In this document: positions 1 through 9,000 of the stretch, in pieces
Layout of the letters: each line of letters starts with the position of its first letter
Position numbering within the stretch: position 1 is the first letter of the stretch
Origin: JBFGCT01 sp041581055
Lineage (GTDB): Bacteria > Actinomycetota > Acidimicrobiia > Acidimicrobiales > Ilumatobacteraceae
Assembly (NCBI GenBank): GCA_041581055.1
Contig: JBFGCT010000001.1
Location: 6,951 to 70,950 of the forward strand
Reading direction: 5' to 3'
DNA: 64,000 nt
The notes under the pieces: generated by a model
Told to the model about the DNA's origin: nothing
What the model saw: the letters and a program-made list of their open reading frames with translations, nothing else
The model's database searches: none
Made by a program: the position numbers and the translations under genes

Positions 1-166
1 GGTCCGTGCGCAGAAGTTCCAAGAGCTCGGGCTTGAGCTGGGTCAGCGCGGCGAGCATCTCTGGCGTCAGCGCCCCCTTCGGACCACGGATCCGCAGCTG
101 CTCACCGTCGCTCGAGAGGTGGACGCCCTGTCTCGTCGTCTCGCTGAGGAGTTCCGCCAGCCTCAC
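1..166 (-). CDS. NRPS/PKS N-terminus, TubC-type docking domain (partial)
   Basis: The frame opens at a GTG whose last two bases and following A form the TGA stop of the upstream acyl-AMP ligase gene (GTGA overlap), and stays open for 55 codons to the window edge. The peptide starts VRLAELLSETTRQGVHL and continues with a short strand pattern and GPKGALTPEMLAAL, then LKPELLELLR. This is the pattern of the TubC N-terminal docking domain that begins many NRPS and hybrid NRPS-PKS subunits and receives the upstream carrier protein. Coupling to an acyl ligase with its own carrier domain fits lipo-initiation of a peptide. Only the docking domain is visible, so the modules and product are unknown. Confidence 0.72.
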   Translation of the reverse strand, partial: MRLAELLSETTRQGVHLSSDGEQLRIRGPKGALTPEMLAALTQLKPELLELLRTD

Positions 167-2340
167 AGGACGAAGTCTTCCATGGCGTCGCCCGGCGCCG
201 CGGAGCCGGCCACCGACGCGGTGGACTCCGGCTCGGGCTGCATCATGAAGCGGCACAACCATGAGGCGAGCACGAAGTCGACGACCGCGGCCATCGTGGG
301 CTGACGCAACAACACGGTCGCGGGAAGCTCGAGTTTCAGCTCGTCTTCGATCCGCGCCCGCACCTCGGCGCCTGCCAAGGAGTCGATCGCCAGGTTCACC
401 AGCGGCATGTCGAGGTCGATCGTGGTGGGATCGGTTCTCAACGTCTGGGCCACGAGCGTCCGCAACCGCCGGCCGAGGATCGCCGAGCGCTCCGGTGCCG
501 CAGCCGCCAGCAGCGCCTCGTGGAGGGGGGCATGGTCTGCCAGGCCGATGGCGGAGGCCGCACTGCTCGACTCCGGTTCTGCCTGGTGAGGAGGCGGCGC
601 GTCGACGACCTTCTCGATCAGCGCGAGCTCGCCGCTCAGAAAGAGAGCGCGCGACGCTCGGCGCTGGACCTTGCCACTCGTCGTCTTGGGCAGCGCGCGC
701 CGCTCGACGAGCGCGACGGTGTGCGGACGAACCTCGTAACGCTCGAACACCGCCCGCCGGATGGCAGCGGCCACCTCCGCGGGCTCGCCGCGCGAGGGAA
801 GGACCTCACAGGCGATCGCCAACTGCTCTTCGTCGTCGACATCGATCGAGAATGCGGCGCAGCCGGCACGGCACACCGCACGGTGGCTGCCTTCGGCGGT
901 CGCTTCGATCTCCTGGGGATCGAGGTTGCGCCCGCGCAGGATGATGAGGTCCTTGAGTCGCCCCGTGATGACCAGCTCGTCGCCCCAGAGAAAGCCGAGG
1001 TCACCGGTTCGCAAGAAGGGGCCCTCGCCGGTGTCTGCCAGCCGGGCGCCGAAGACGGCCGCGCTCTCTTCGGGCCGCCGCCAGTAACCGCCGGCGACGT
1101 TTGCTCCCCGCACCCAGATCTCCCCCACCCGGTCTGGCGCACACCGCGTCCGGGTCTCGGGATCGACGATGAGGATCTCCTGATCAAGCCACGAGCGGCC
1201 GCACGACACGAGGGACCGCGTTTCGCGCTCGCCGTCTTCTTCGGTCGCTGGTTCCACCCGTCCGAGCTCCAGATCGGAGATCCGCCACTTCGCCGTCGCC
1301 GGCGGAGCATCGACGGGCCCGCCGCTCACGAACACCGTGGCCTCGGCCAGGCCGTACGCGGGGAAGAAGCTCTCGCGCCGGAAACCACTGGGAGCGAGCG
1401 CCTCGCAGAAACGGTCGATGGTGTGGGCCCGGACGGGCTCGGCCCCGTTGGCGGCAACCCTCCACCCGCGCAGGTCGAGATCCTCGCAATCCCTGGGGCG
1501 AACCCGGCGAGCGCACAACTCGTATGCGAAGTTCGGAGCCGCGGTGATGGCGGCGCCGAAGTGCGCGATCGCGCGCAGCCAGCGGGTGGGCTTGCGGGCG
1601 AAGGCCTGCGGCGCCATCAACGTGCAGCTACTGCCCGAGTAGAGGGGATTCAGGACCATCGCGATCAGCCCCATGTCATGCGACAGCGGCAGCCACGAGA
1701 CGAAATCGGAGTCCTCGTCGGCACGAAAACCCGCCTGCACCATCCGCTCGTTGTAGATCAGGTTGGCGTGCCGGATCACGACCCCTTTCGGCTGCCCGGT
1801 GGAGCCCGACGTGTACTGGAGGAAGGACAGGCTCCCGCCGCTGAGCTCGGGCATCTCCCATTGCCCGGCGAGCCCGGAATCCACGTCGTCGGTCGACCAC
1901 CAGGCGAGGTCGCCGAGACCCTCGGCCGTCGACAGCGCCTCGCTCGTCTCCAGCAGCATCGACCTCGTGGTGAGAACCCCGCGGGCGCCGGCGTCCGCAG
2001 CGATCCGACGCAGCCGCTCGAGCGCCAGATCGAGGCGCATCAGGTCCGGGGGATACACGGGAACGGCTACCGCGCCCGCGTACTGACAGCCCATGAAGGC
2101 CGCGATGAACTCCAGCCCCGCCGGGTGGAGGAGGATGAGCCGCTCGCCCTCCATGCCCTGCGCCAGCAGGAAAGCGCCGATCGCGCGGGCTCGGACGTCC
2201 AGCTCTGCGTAGGTGAGCTCCTGCGTGGGGCCGTCGACCTCGCCGGTGGCGAGAAACCGGTACAGCAGTTGGGATCCCTTGATCTCGGCTCGATCGCGAA
2301 GCACCTCCACGAGCGTCTCGCGCTGCGGAAATCTCGACAT
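163..2340 (-). CDS. Fatty acyl-AMP ligase fused to acyl carrier protein
   Basis: A 725-residue adenylate-forming enzyme. The AMP-binding P-loop TSGSTGQPKG is at about 177-186, the later motif LRTGDLGF is present, and the C-terminal subdomain ends near residue 600 with a TTSGKVQRR-type catalytic lysine motif. A carrier domain follows, with the phosphopantetheine serine in AIDSLAG at about 655. Family members activate a fatty acid as the acyl-AMP and load it on the carrier rather than on CoA. The next gene begins with a docking domain and overlaps by 4 nt, so this protein probably primes a lipopeptide NRPS. The ATG lies 3 nt after the stop of a possible 49-codon frame; no good Shine-Dalgarno is seen. 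Confidence 0.88.
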   Translation of the reverse strand: MSRFPQRETLVEVLRDRAEIKGSQLLYRFLATGEVDGPTQELTYAELDVRARAIGAFLLAQGMEGERLILLHPAGLEFIAAFMGCQYAGAVAVPVYPPDLMRLDLALERLRRIAADAGARGVLTTRSMLLETSEALSTAEGLGDLAWWSTDDVDSGLAGQWEMPELSGGSLSFLQYTSGSTGQPKGVVIRHANLIYNERMVQAGFRADEDSDFVSWLPLSHDMGLIAMVLNPLYSGSSCTLMAPQAFARKPTRWLRAIAHFGAAITAAPNFAYELCARRVRPRDCEDLDLRGWRVAANGAEPVRAHTIDRFCEALAPSGFRRESFFPAYGLAEATVFVSGGPVDAPPATAKWRISDLELGRVEPATEEDGERETRSLVSCGRSWLDQEILIVDPETRTRCAPDRVGEIWVRGANVAGGYWRRPEESAAVFGARLADTGEGPFLRTGDLGFLWGDELVITGRLKDLIILRGRNLDPQEIEATAEGSHRAVCRAGCAAFSIDVDDEEQLAIACEVLPSRGEPAEVAAAIRRAVFERYEVRPHTVALVERRALPKTTSGKVQRRASRALFLSGELALIEKVVDAPPPHQAEPESSSAASAIGLADHAPLHEALLAAAAPERSAILGRRLRTLVAQTLRTDPTTIDLDMPLVNLAIDSLAGAEVRARIEDELKLELPATVLLRQPTMAAVVDFVLASWLCRFMMQPEPESTASVAGSAAPGDAMEDFVL

Positions 2341-2343
2341 TCT

Positions 2344-2493
2344 CTATGGCCTCGCTAGGCGCGTGCTCGACGCCCGCCTGCCGCTTCCACCCAGGTGTCC
2401 CAGACTCACGACGTCGGTCTGATCCTCGGTCGGCAAGGAAGGCCCGATCGGGCGCTCGGGCAGGTCATCCGCGTCACAAAACGACAGTACCAC
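2344..2493 (-). CDS. Possible 49-residue peptide upstream of the acyl-AMP ligase
   Basis: A GTG-started frame with GGAG placed 7 nt before it ends TAG, and after three bases the acyl-AMP ligase ATG follows. The peptide is MVLSFCDADDLPERPIG and then a Ser/Gly/Arg-rich tail, with no family I recognise. The tight spacing suggests a coupled leader or small accessory protein of the lipopeptide cluster. It could equally be chance in GC-rich DNA; conservation in related clusters would decide. Confidence 0.3.
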   Translation of the reverse strand: MVLSFCDADDLPERPIGPSLPTEDQTDVVSLGHLGGSGRRASSTRLARP

Positions 2494-2633
2494 TGCGTCA
2501 CTCCTGGGCCCAGATCGGCCGGAGGGGCGAGCGCCGATGGCGGCGACCGAAGGCTCGTGCTGGCGATGTTCGGCCGCGCGCGCAACGGCTGTGCGACGCG
2601 GCATCCGACGGACACCTGCCCGTTCCTCGCGCC

Positions 2634-2661
2634 TTGACCTCTGAAGCTCGAGACGTAGTAT
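2634..2661 (+). promoter_or_regulatory. Sigma-70-type promoter of the Vps62-like gene
   Basis: TTGACC and TAGTAT are separated by 16 nt, followed 8 nt later by GGGAGG and, after 5 more bases, by the ATG at 2681. It is one of the few places here with a full -35/-10/Shine-Dalgarno set. The rest of the 340-bp divergent interval 2341-2680 holds only the possible small frame on the minus strand. Confidence 0.65.
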
Positions 2662-2680
2662 CGCTCTCCGGGAGGTTCAA

Positions 2681-3775
2681 ATGCGCCATTCCAGGGGGGT
2701 CGCGGAAACCGCCAAGGCATGGGTCCGCGCCGTGTTGGCTTATTTCACGAACCGGACGCATCGCCCGGACCCGGGGGATACGCGCAACCCGCCGCTGGCC
2801 ATGGTGAATCCCGACGATCAGGCGCTGCTCCAGCGCTTCGCACCGGATGTCTGGCTGCATTCGATGGAGGACTACTTCCCGTCCTCGATCGACTTCTATC
2901 TCGAACATTGCGAACTCGTGGGCGGGCCTTCCCGGATCGCCCAGCCCTCGTTCGCACAGCTGGCGGACTCGGCGTTCGGCGAGCGAAGGGCCTGGTACCT
3001 CGATGTCACCGACACGACCGAGTGCCTGCCGGGGACGAAACGCGATTCCGACGGCTCCGGGCCAGGGTGTTATGCCTACATTCAGCGGGCCGCCGCGGCC
3101 GCGTACCTGTACTACTGGTTCTTCTATCCGTACAACGGCAGCATCGTCGACAGGCGGGAGAACGAGGGCGCGTGGGAGGCTCTTCGGGACGTCGAGATAC
3201 TTGCCAAGAAGTCTCCGTTCGGCGATCGCTTCCACGGGGACACGTCCGGCCACGTCGACCTGCACCAGGGCGACTGGGAGCGCGTCATCGTCGCTATTCC
3301 GACCGGGCAGGAGACGCCGGACAAGATGTATTTCGCGCAACACTCCAAGGGCGCGGTTCTGCCGTGGGCGAGTGTGGTCAAGCACTCGGAAGATCATCCC
3401 GTTGTCTACTCCGCTCGCCATTCGCACGCGTCGTATCCAACGAGCGGCGAGCAGGCGGACCCGAGCCTTCCGCCGCCGTTCGACAAACTCCCGGCGGACG
3501 TCACGGTCCACGACCTCACAAACGAAGGCTTCCGGTGGAAGACCTGGCTGCAGCTCTCGATGCTCCCCTACGACGAGGCGGGCCCCACGGCGGCCGGATT
3601 CGGTGGCTGGCAGACCGACGATCAGCAGTGGCTGAAGTTCAGCGGCCGTTGGGGCAAACGGTGGCCCGACCACCACGCGTTCTGCGAGAGTAGCGGACCG
3701 GCCGGCCCGGCGTACCACGACGAGTGGGCTCAGGGCCATCCGGACACCGCCGGATACGGCGAAACGGCCGGGTGA
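2681..3775 (+). CDS. Vps62-related / DUF946-like protein
   Basis: A 364-residue protein with the motif set seen in Vps62-like proteins: FAPDVWLHSMEDYFPSS near 53-69, YLYYWFFYPYN near 142-152, HQGDWERV near 195-202 and YSARHSHASYP near 243-253. The family is spread through plants, fungi and bacteria and its biochemical role is not established; bacterial copies often sit with toxins or surface proteins. No signal peptide or membrane helix is evident. GGGAGG before the ATG supports the start. The next gene, an eCIS-type cargo protein, is in the same orientation 93 bp downstream. GC and codon bias look lower than in the core genes to the right, which suggests accessory DNA. Confidence 0.6.
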   Translation: MRHSRGVAETAKAWVRAVLAYFTNRTHRPDPGDTRNPPLAMVNPDDQALLQRFAPDVWLHSMEDYFPSSIDFYLEHCELVGGPSRIAQPSFAQLADSAFGERRAWYLDVTDTTECLPGTKRDSDGSGPGCYAYIQRAAAAAYLYYWFFYPYNGSIVDRRENEGAWEALRDVEILAKKSPFGDRFHGDTSGHVDLHQGDWERVIVAIPTGQETPDKMYFAQHSKGAVLPWASVVKHSEDHPVVYSARHSHASYPTSGEQADPSLPPPFDKLPADVTVHDLTNEGFRWKTWLQLSMLPYDEAGPTAAGFGGWQTDDQQWLKFSGRWGKRWPDHHAFCESSGPAGPAYHDEWAQGHPDTAGYGETAG

Positions 3776-3868
3776 CACCCACCGCCGGGTATCCGCCGGA
3801 GGCGAGGTCGTCATAGCCGGGCGACGACGTGTGTTGACGCGGGCCGAGAACCGGTTGAGGATGGCCCG

Positions 3869-6457
3869 GTGAAGCAGAAGGAGGCGCCGGCGGCAGTCGC
3901 TCGAAGGAGCACCGGAGCTCGACAGGACCCCGCCTCCCCGCATCGCGGGAGTTCGATCGCGCCGCCGGCCTACGGCATTGACTTCGTCGATCATCGACGG
4001 GTGTCGACGTCGATGTCGGTCCCGCCTGTGCAACTCGCGACTCGACCGCGACTCAACACGACAGGAATTCCCACTCCAGTGCTGCAGCAGATGGAGCAGG
4101 TCATCGGTCACGACTTCTCCGGCGTACGTGTTCACGCCGACTCGGCCAAGCCCTCGGCGTTGGGCGCGCTCGCCTACACACAGGGTCATGACGTGTACGT
4201 CGCTCCGGGGCGATATCGGCCGGAGACTCCAGAAGGGCGGCAGTTGCTCGGCCACGAGCTCACCCACGTGGCGCAGCAGGCAGCAGGCCGCGTTCGCCCC
4301 ACCACGCGGGCGATGGGCGTCGCGATCAACAACGACCCGGCGCTGGAGCGAGAGGCGGACGAACGAGGCGTACGATCTTCGCTCGCCGCGGTTCCGTTTG
4401 CCCCACGCGCCGCTGACGCAGCGGACGCACGCGCCAGTTCGGCGCAGATGAGTTCGGCCGGCGGCGCGAGCAGTCAGATGGTGAGCCACCCGACCTCGGG
4501 GCCGGTGGTCCAAGCCAAGATGGGTTTCGAGCTCGAGCTCCTGGCGCTTGTTGACATCGATGGCCGGCCTCCCCCGGAGAAGCGCTTTCTCGGGTCGTAT
4601 GGCGCCGAGCGCCTGGAGCTCCAGGTCGATCAGAACGGCGATGTCGAGGGGGAGACACCCCGGGCGCCCGTCGATGCGAACTTCGGGGCCGCTGGCAGGC
4701 TGCCGACGGGCGCAAATCCGGATCCAGAGTGGGCGGACTTCGGTCCGTATGACTTGCCAGCTGGGATGGGTTACGAGTCGCGGACAGCTGCTCCAGGTGT
4801 TGTTGTCGACCCGCGCGCCGCGCTGCCGTTCACGCTACTCGACAACGATGTGTGGCGGCAGCGCACGGCGACCGACCGCTTCACGCGCCCGCCGGCGGTC
4901 AACAACACCGGACTCGACAATGCCGACCTGCCCGCGATCGACAACGCGATCGTGGACTACGACACCGAGATGCAGAACTGGGAAGCGGCGCGTGCGCGGG
5001 GGCGGGTGAACATCGTGATTGGTCGGGCGACGGCTTGGCTGGCGGCCAACAACGCGCCTCCGGCTCACGGCCTTGTTGACATCGTCGGACGCCGCCGCCG
5101 CAGCCGCTACCTGGCTGCGCGGGCCACGATGCAGGCGCTCCTCAACGAGGCGCAGCAGCATCGGGCCTTCTGGATGAACCCCGTCAACCACGACCCGCCC
5201 GCTGCGCTCGAACGGCAGTACCGCCGTCCAACGCCCGGGAACCCGAATCCGGCGTGGAGCACGCGCCATCCGGTGGCCGGGGCAGGTGGAGACCACTACG
5301 CGTCGATCCTGGAGATCGTCACACGCCCTTATGACCCAGAGACGCTGGCCGGTCGAGCCGGCCTCCTGGCCGCGATGACGGAGGCGCACAACCTCGCGGC
5401 GGCAATCGAGGTGGCGACCGGAAATTTCGCGACTCGCGCCCAGTTGAACACCATCGCCGGAACCACGATCCTCAATCCCCAAACGTTCGTCGGAAACGAC
5501 GACCCGACACGCAACCCGCAGACCACGGACGCGTCGATCCAGTCGACGTTCGCGATCGATCTGACACAGATCGGCTCGTTGATGAAGAGCACGGTGGCGT
5601 TCGGGGCGCCGCAACAGCGGCTCACCCTCAAGCACCAGGCGGACGAGGGTGCGTCGGCCCAGAACCCCGGTGGGACCAACCGCGCCGAACTCGAGATGGT
5701 CCTCGCGGTTCGCGACGCGACGGCCGTGATCGGCGACCTGAAGGCGCACATGGGTGGTGGGCCCCCGAGCTTCGTGAACCTGAGGGGTCTGCTCATCCTG
5801 GTTTGCCAGTACCTGCGGCTCGGCAGGTACTGGACAGGTCCGGGAATCAACCCGCTCGACAAGAACCTGACGGATCTGTTGTCGCGGACGAATCTCGCGC
5901 ACATCTACGCCGAGTTGGTTCCCGCGGCCGAGAAGGCCTGGTTGGGCGCCGCAGGCGGCAACGTGGCGTGGTTGGAAGGCCGGATCATCGCCCGAACTGG
6001 GCGGGCGGGGGCATCCGCGCTGCTCAACCGCCCGACACAGGACCGTAACCCTGAGGGCGGCCACCAGTTCTCGATCACGTGCACTCAATTCGTCCACAAC
6101 GTCTTGACGTCGGGGGACGACGGGGTCACAGGTCATTGGGGTGGATTCCAACAACGGCCCGCCGAGGACATCGATCCGCTCGCAGCCCACCGGGCAGCGG
6201 ACACGCGCCCGGTGGCGGCTGCGCATCGGATGGCTCCGGTCTTCGAGATGCGCAACATGATCCCCAAGCTCGGAGGCGCCGAGCGTTTCCCGCGCGCTGA
6301 ATGGGTGCCGTTGTCCACGTACCTCGCGGAGATGGTGGAACTGCTGAACGCGCGTACCGAGGCCCAAGCGGTGCAGGACGTCCGCGCCGCAGAGCCGCAC
6401 GCCGCACCGCCGGCGGGACACGTCGTGGGTCTGAACCCACCGGAGCCTGCCTGGTGA
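3869..6457 (+). CDS. eCIS-associated protein with DUF4157 domain and unknown C-terminal part
   Basis: An 862-residue protein from a GTG preceded by GAGGA. Residues about 63-142 form the DUF4157 'eCIS core' domain: IPTPVLQQMEQVIGHDFSGV, VRVHADS, GHDVYVAPGRY and the zinc-protease-like HELTHVAQQ at 129-137. This domain marks cargo or accessory proteins of phage-tail-like contractile injection systems. The rest is unassigned. It has FELEL near 220, LEIVTRPYDPE near 485 and STFAIDLTQIG near 565, an order faintly like amidoligase-type proteins; that likeness is weak. No eCIS structural genes lie within the window, so it may be an orphan or belong to a distant cluster. Confidence 0.72.
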   Translation: MKQKEAPAAVARRSTGARQDPASPHRGSSIAPPAYGIDFVDHRRVSTSMSVPPVQLATRPRLNTTGIPTPVLQQMEQVIGHDFSGVRVHADSAKPSALGALAYTQGHDVYVAPGRYRPETPEGRQLLGHELTHVAQQAAGRVRPTTRAMGVAINNDPALEREADERGVRSSLAAVPFAPRAADAADARASSAQMSSAGGASSQMVSHPTSGPVVQAKMGFELELLALVDIDGRPPPEKRFLGSYGAERLELQVDQNGDVEGETPRAPVDANFGAAGRLPTGANPDPEWADFGPYDLPAGMGYESRTAAPGVVVDPRAALPFTLLDNDVWRQRTATDRFTRPPAVNNTGLDNADLPAIDNAIVDYDTEMQNWEAARARGRVNIVIGRATAWLAANNAPPAHGLVDIVGRRRRSRYLAARATMQALLNEAQQHRAFWMNPVNHDPPAALERQYRRPTPGNPNPAWSTRHPVAGAGGDHYASILEIVTRPYDPETLAGRAGLLAAMTEAHNLAAAIEVATGNFATRAQLNTIAGTTILNPQTFVGNDDPTRNPQTTDASIQSTFAIDLTQIGSLMKSTVAFGAPQQRLTLKHQADEGASAQNPGGTNRAELEMVLAVRDATAVIGDLKAHMGGGPPSFVNLRGLLILVCQYLRLGRYWTGPGINPLDKNLTDLLSRTNLAHIYAELVPAAEKAWLGAAGGNVAWLEGRIIARTGRAGASALLNRPTQDRNPEGGHQFSITCTQFVHNVLTSGDDGVTGHWGGFQQRPAEDIDPLAAHRAADTRPVAAAHRMAPVFEMRNMIPKLGGAERFPRAEWVPLSTYLAEMVELLNARTEAQAVQDVRAAEPHAAPPAGHVVGLNPPEPAW

Positions 6458-6574
6458 ACTTCCGCTGACCGCCAGCGCGCGAGTCCGTGAGCCGCCGTTT
6501 TTCGGGCCGCCGGGCGCCCGCCCGCCGCGTCGTCGGGTGGTGTGAACCGGCGGCGCCTTCTATGGTTGGCGACC

Positions 6575-8623
6575 GTGTCGACCTCGCGCATCAGAAACGT
6601 CGTACTCGTCGGGCACAACGGCAACGGCAAGACCAGTCTCGCCGAAGTGCTCCTCTACCGCGCCGGCGTCGTCGACCGCCCCGGGACGATCGACCGCGGC
6701 AACATGGTCATGGACCACGACGCCGAGGAGCAGGAGCGCCAGCAGTCGCTCTCGCTCTCGGTCGCGTCGTTCGACTGGAAGGGCCACCGGATCAACCTGA
6801 TCGACACGCCGGGCTACGCCGACTTCCTCGGTGACGCGCTGATGGGGCTCGCCGTCGCCGACCTGGCCGTGTTCGTGATCGACGCCGTCGCCGGAGTCCA
6901 GTCGCAGGACACCGTCCTCTGGCGCCATGCCACCGCCCTCGGGATGCCTCGGCTGATCTTCATCAACAAGCTCGACCGAGAGCGATCGTCGTTCGACAGC
7001 ACGCTCGCCCAGGTGCGCGCGGCGTTCGGCTCGCACGCCGACCCGGTCGAGCTCCCGATCGGCGAGGAGTCGAGCTTCCACGGGATCACCGACCTCCTGG
7101 CCGACCAGGCGTTCCTGTACGACTCCGGCCGCGCCGAACCGGCGCCGATCCCCGACGCGTTGGTCGACGCCGAGCGCATCGAGCACGAGCACCTCGTCGA
7201 GGACGTGATCGAGATGGACGACGAACTGCTCGAGCGGTACCTCGAGGGGAACGAGCCGACGCCCGAACAACTCGAGCAACTGCTCCACAACGCGCTCGAC
7301 GAGGCCAAGGTCTTCCCGGTGCTCTGCGGTTCGGCGACCACCCCGATCGGGGCCGACTACCTCGCCGACTTCATCTGCAGGGTCGGGCCGGCCCCCGGCG
7401 ACCGCGGGCCGACGGTCGTCGACGCCGGCGACCGCACGGCCGAGGTCCTGCCCGACCCCGACGGGCCGCCGCTGGCGTTCGTCTTCAAGACGACGATCGA
7501 CGAGTTCCTCGGTCAGATCTCGATCTTCAAGGTGGTGTCCGGCACGATCCGCCCCGACCAGGTGCTGGTCAGCTCGGGTTCGCGGAGCAAGGAGCGGCTG
7601 CACCAGCCGCTGTCGCTGTCGGGGTCGTCCCACACGGCGATCGGCGAGGTGCGCGCCGGCGACATCGCCGCGGTGACCAAGCTGGCCGACACGCGGACGG
7701 GCGACACCCTCGCCCCCGACGGGACGCCGGTGGTGGTCCCGCCGCCGCAGCTCCCCCGCCCGGTGTACGGCGTGGCCATCGCCGCCTCCGCCAAGTCCGA
7801 CGAGGACCGGCTGGCCACGGCGCTGCGCCGCATCCTCACCGAGGACCCCACGCTCGCCGTGTACCACGACAGCTCGACGCACCAGACCGTGCTGAGCGGC
7901 AGCGGCGAGACCCACGTCCGCGTCGCCCTCGCCCGGGTCGCCCGCGCCGGCGTCGCCGTCGAAACCGAAGAGGTCCGCGTCGCCTACCGCGAGACGCTCG
8001 CCGGCACGGTCGAGGCGGAGGGCAAGTACAAGAAGCAATCGGGTGGGCACGGCCAATTCGGCGTGGCGACCGTCCGCTTCGAGCCGCTCCGCCGGGGGGC
8101 CGGGTTCGAGTTCGGGAGCGAGGTCACCGGCGGGGCGATCCCGAAGAACCTCATCCCCGCCGTCGGCGCCGGGGTCGAAGAGGCGATGGCGCGCGGCGGG
8201 CGCTACGGCTTTCCGATGGTCGACGTGCGGGCGGTCTGCCTCCACGGCAAGTACCACTCGGTCGACTCGTCGGAGATGAGCTTCAAGATGGCGGGGTCGT
8301 TGGCGCTGCGCGCGGCGATCGACCGCGTCGGGGTCGAGGTCCTCGAACCGGTCAGCGAGATGCGCGTGCACGTTCCGGATCGCCACCACGGCGACGTGCT
8401 CGGCGATCTCAACTCGCGGCGGGCCCAGGTGGTCGGAACCGGGTCGGACGGCGACCTCACCACGATCCACGCGTTGGTCCCGTCGTCGGAGATCACGCGC
8501 TACGCGATCGACCTCCGCTCGCTCAGCGGCGGCACCGGTTGGTTCGAGGTCAACCACCACGGCTACCAGCCGCTCCCCCAGAACCTCGTCGACCGGCTCG
8601 CCAAGGCCGACGACGAGCAGTAG
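6575..8623 (+). CDS. Elongation factor G-like translational GTPase
   Basis: 682 residues with the EF-G layout: G1 GHNGNGKTS, G3 DTPGYADF, G4 NKLDRE, then domains II-V. Instead of the RGITI switch of true EF-G it has QERQQSLSLSVASFDW, as in the EF-G-like (EF-G2 type) family, whose exact job in translation or ribosome rescue is unsettled. The GTG start is preferred over upstream in-frame codons because TATGGT at 6561-6566 lies 8 nt before it, the leaderless arrangement common in this window. It stands alone; the next plus-strand gene has its own TACGGT box. Confidence 0.88.
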   Translation: MSTSRIRNVVLVGHNGNGKTSLAEVLLYRAGVVDRPGTIDRGNMVMDHDAEEQERQQSLSLSVASFDWKGHRINLIDTPGYADFLGDALMGLAVADLAVFVIDAVAGVQSQDTVLWRHATALGMPRLIFINKLDRERSSFDSTLAQVRAAFGSHADPVELPIGEESSFHGITDLLADQAFLYDSGRAEPAPIPDALVDAERIEHEHLVEDVIEMDDELLERYLEGNEPTPEQLEQLLHNALDEAKVFPVLCGSATTPIGADYLADFICRVGPAPGDRGPTVVDAGDRTAEVLPDPDGPPLAFVFKTTIDEFLGQISIFKVVSGTIRPDQVLVSSGSRSKERLHQPLSLSGSSHTAIGEVRAGDIAAVTKLADTRTGDTLAPDGTPVVVPPPQLPRPVYGVAIAASAKSDEDRLATALRRILTEDPTLAVYHDSSTHQTVLSGSGETHVRVALARVARAGVAVETEEVRVAYRETLAGTVEAEGKYKKQSGGHGQFGVATVRFEPLRRGAGFEFGSEVTGGAIPKNLIPAVGAGVEEAMARGGRYGFPMVDVRAVCLHGKYHSVDSSEMSFKMAGSLALRAAIDRVGVEVLEPVSEMRVHVPDRHHGDVLGDLNSRRAQVVGTGSDGDLTTIHALVPSSEITRYAIDLRSLSGGTGWFEVNHHGYQPLPQNLVDRLAKADDEQ

Positions 8624-8679
8624 CGGCCGCGGTGGGGCGGCGGCGGGTGCGAGCCCGCCGGCGCGTCTACGGTGGGGGC

Positions 8680-9000
8680 ATGTGCGTGAACTGCATGAGC
8701 AACGCCGAGGCCGCCGTGGCGAGCTGGGCCGTCGTCGGCTACTTCGTCAAGAGCCCGGTGCACAAGGCGCTGGCGGCCGTCGACCTCGCCCCCGACCCCG
8801 ACCCGGTGGCCCACGACGTGCGGACGGTCGCCTTCCTGCGGGCGCTCGACCTCGACCCGGTCGAGGCGCTCGGCGCCGACGCCGTCGCTCAGGCCGAGTC
8901 GTGGACGCCCGACACCTCTTGGGTGCCGTTCCGCGACCGCTTCCGCCGCCTCGTCTCCGCCCGGCCCATCGGCGCCCAGAGCCTGATCGCCGCCCAGTAG
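8680..9000 (+). CDS. Conserved hypothetical protein, 106 aa
   Basis: An ATG with TACGGT (8668-8673) six bases upstream opens a 106-residue frame starting MCVNCMSNAEAAV. The CxxC at the N-terminus could bind metal or form a disulfide. The body is helical with no membrane segment. I do not recognise the family. Its last 112 bases overlap, tail to tail, the coding region of the minus-strand hydrolase. Confidence 0.6.
   Translation: MCVNCMSNAEAAVASWAVVGYFVKSPVHKALAAVDLAPDPDPVAHDVRTVAFLRALDLDPVEALGADAVAQAESWTPDTSWVPFRDRFRRLVSARPIGAQSLIAAQ

Noticed and set aside
520..2358. Long plus-strand frame over the acyl-AMP ligase gene
   Set aside because: It is the antisense of a gene with clear adenylation and carrier motifs; its translation is Arg/Pro/Gly-rich with no domain. 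The same holds for long frames at 2498-4513, 6560-8560, 22986-25454 and 30836-33265.
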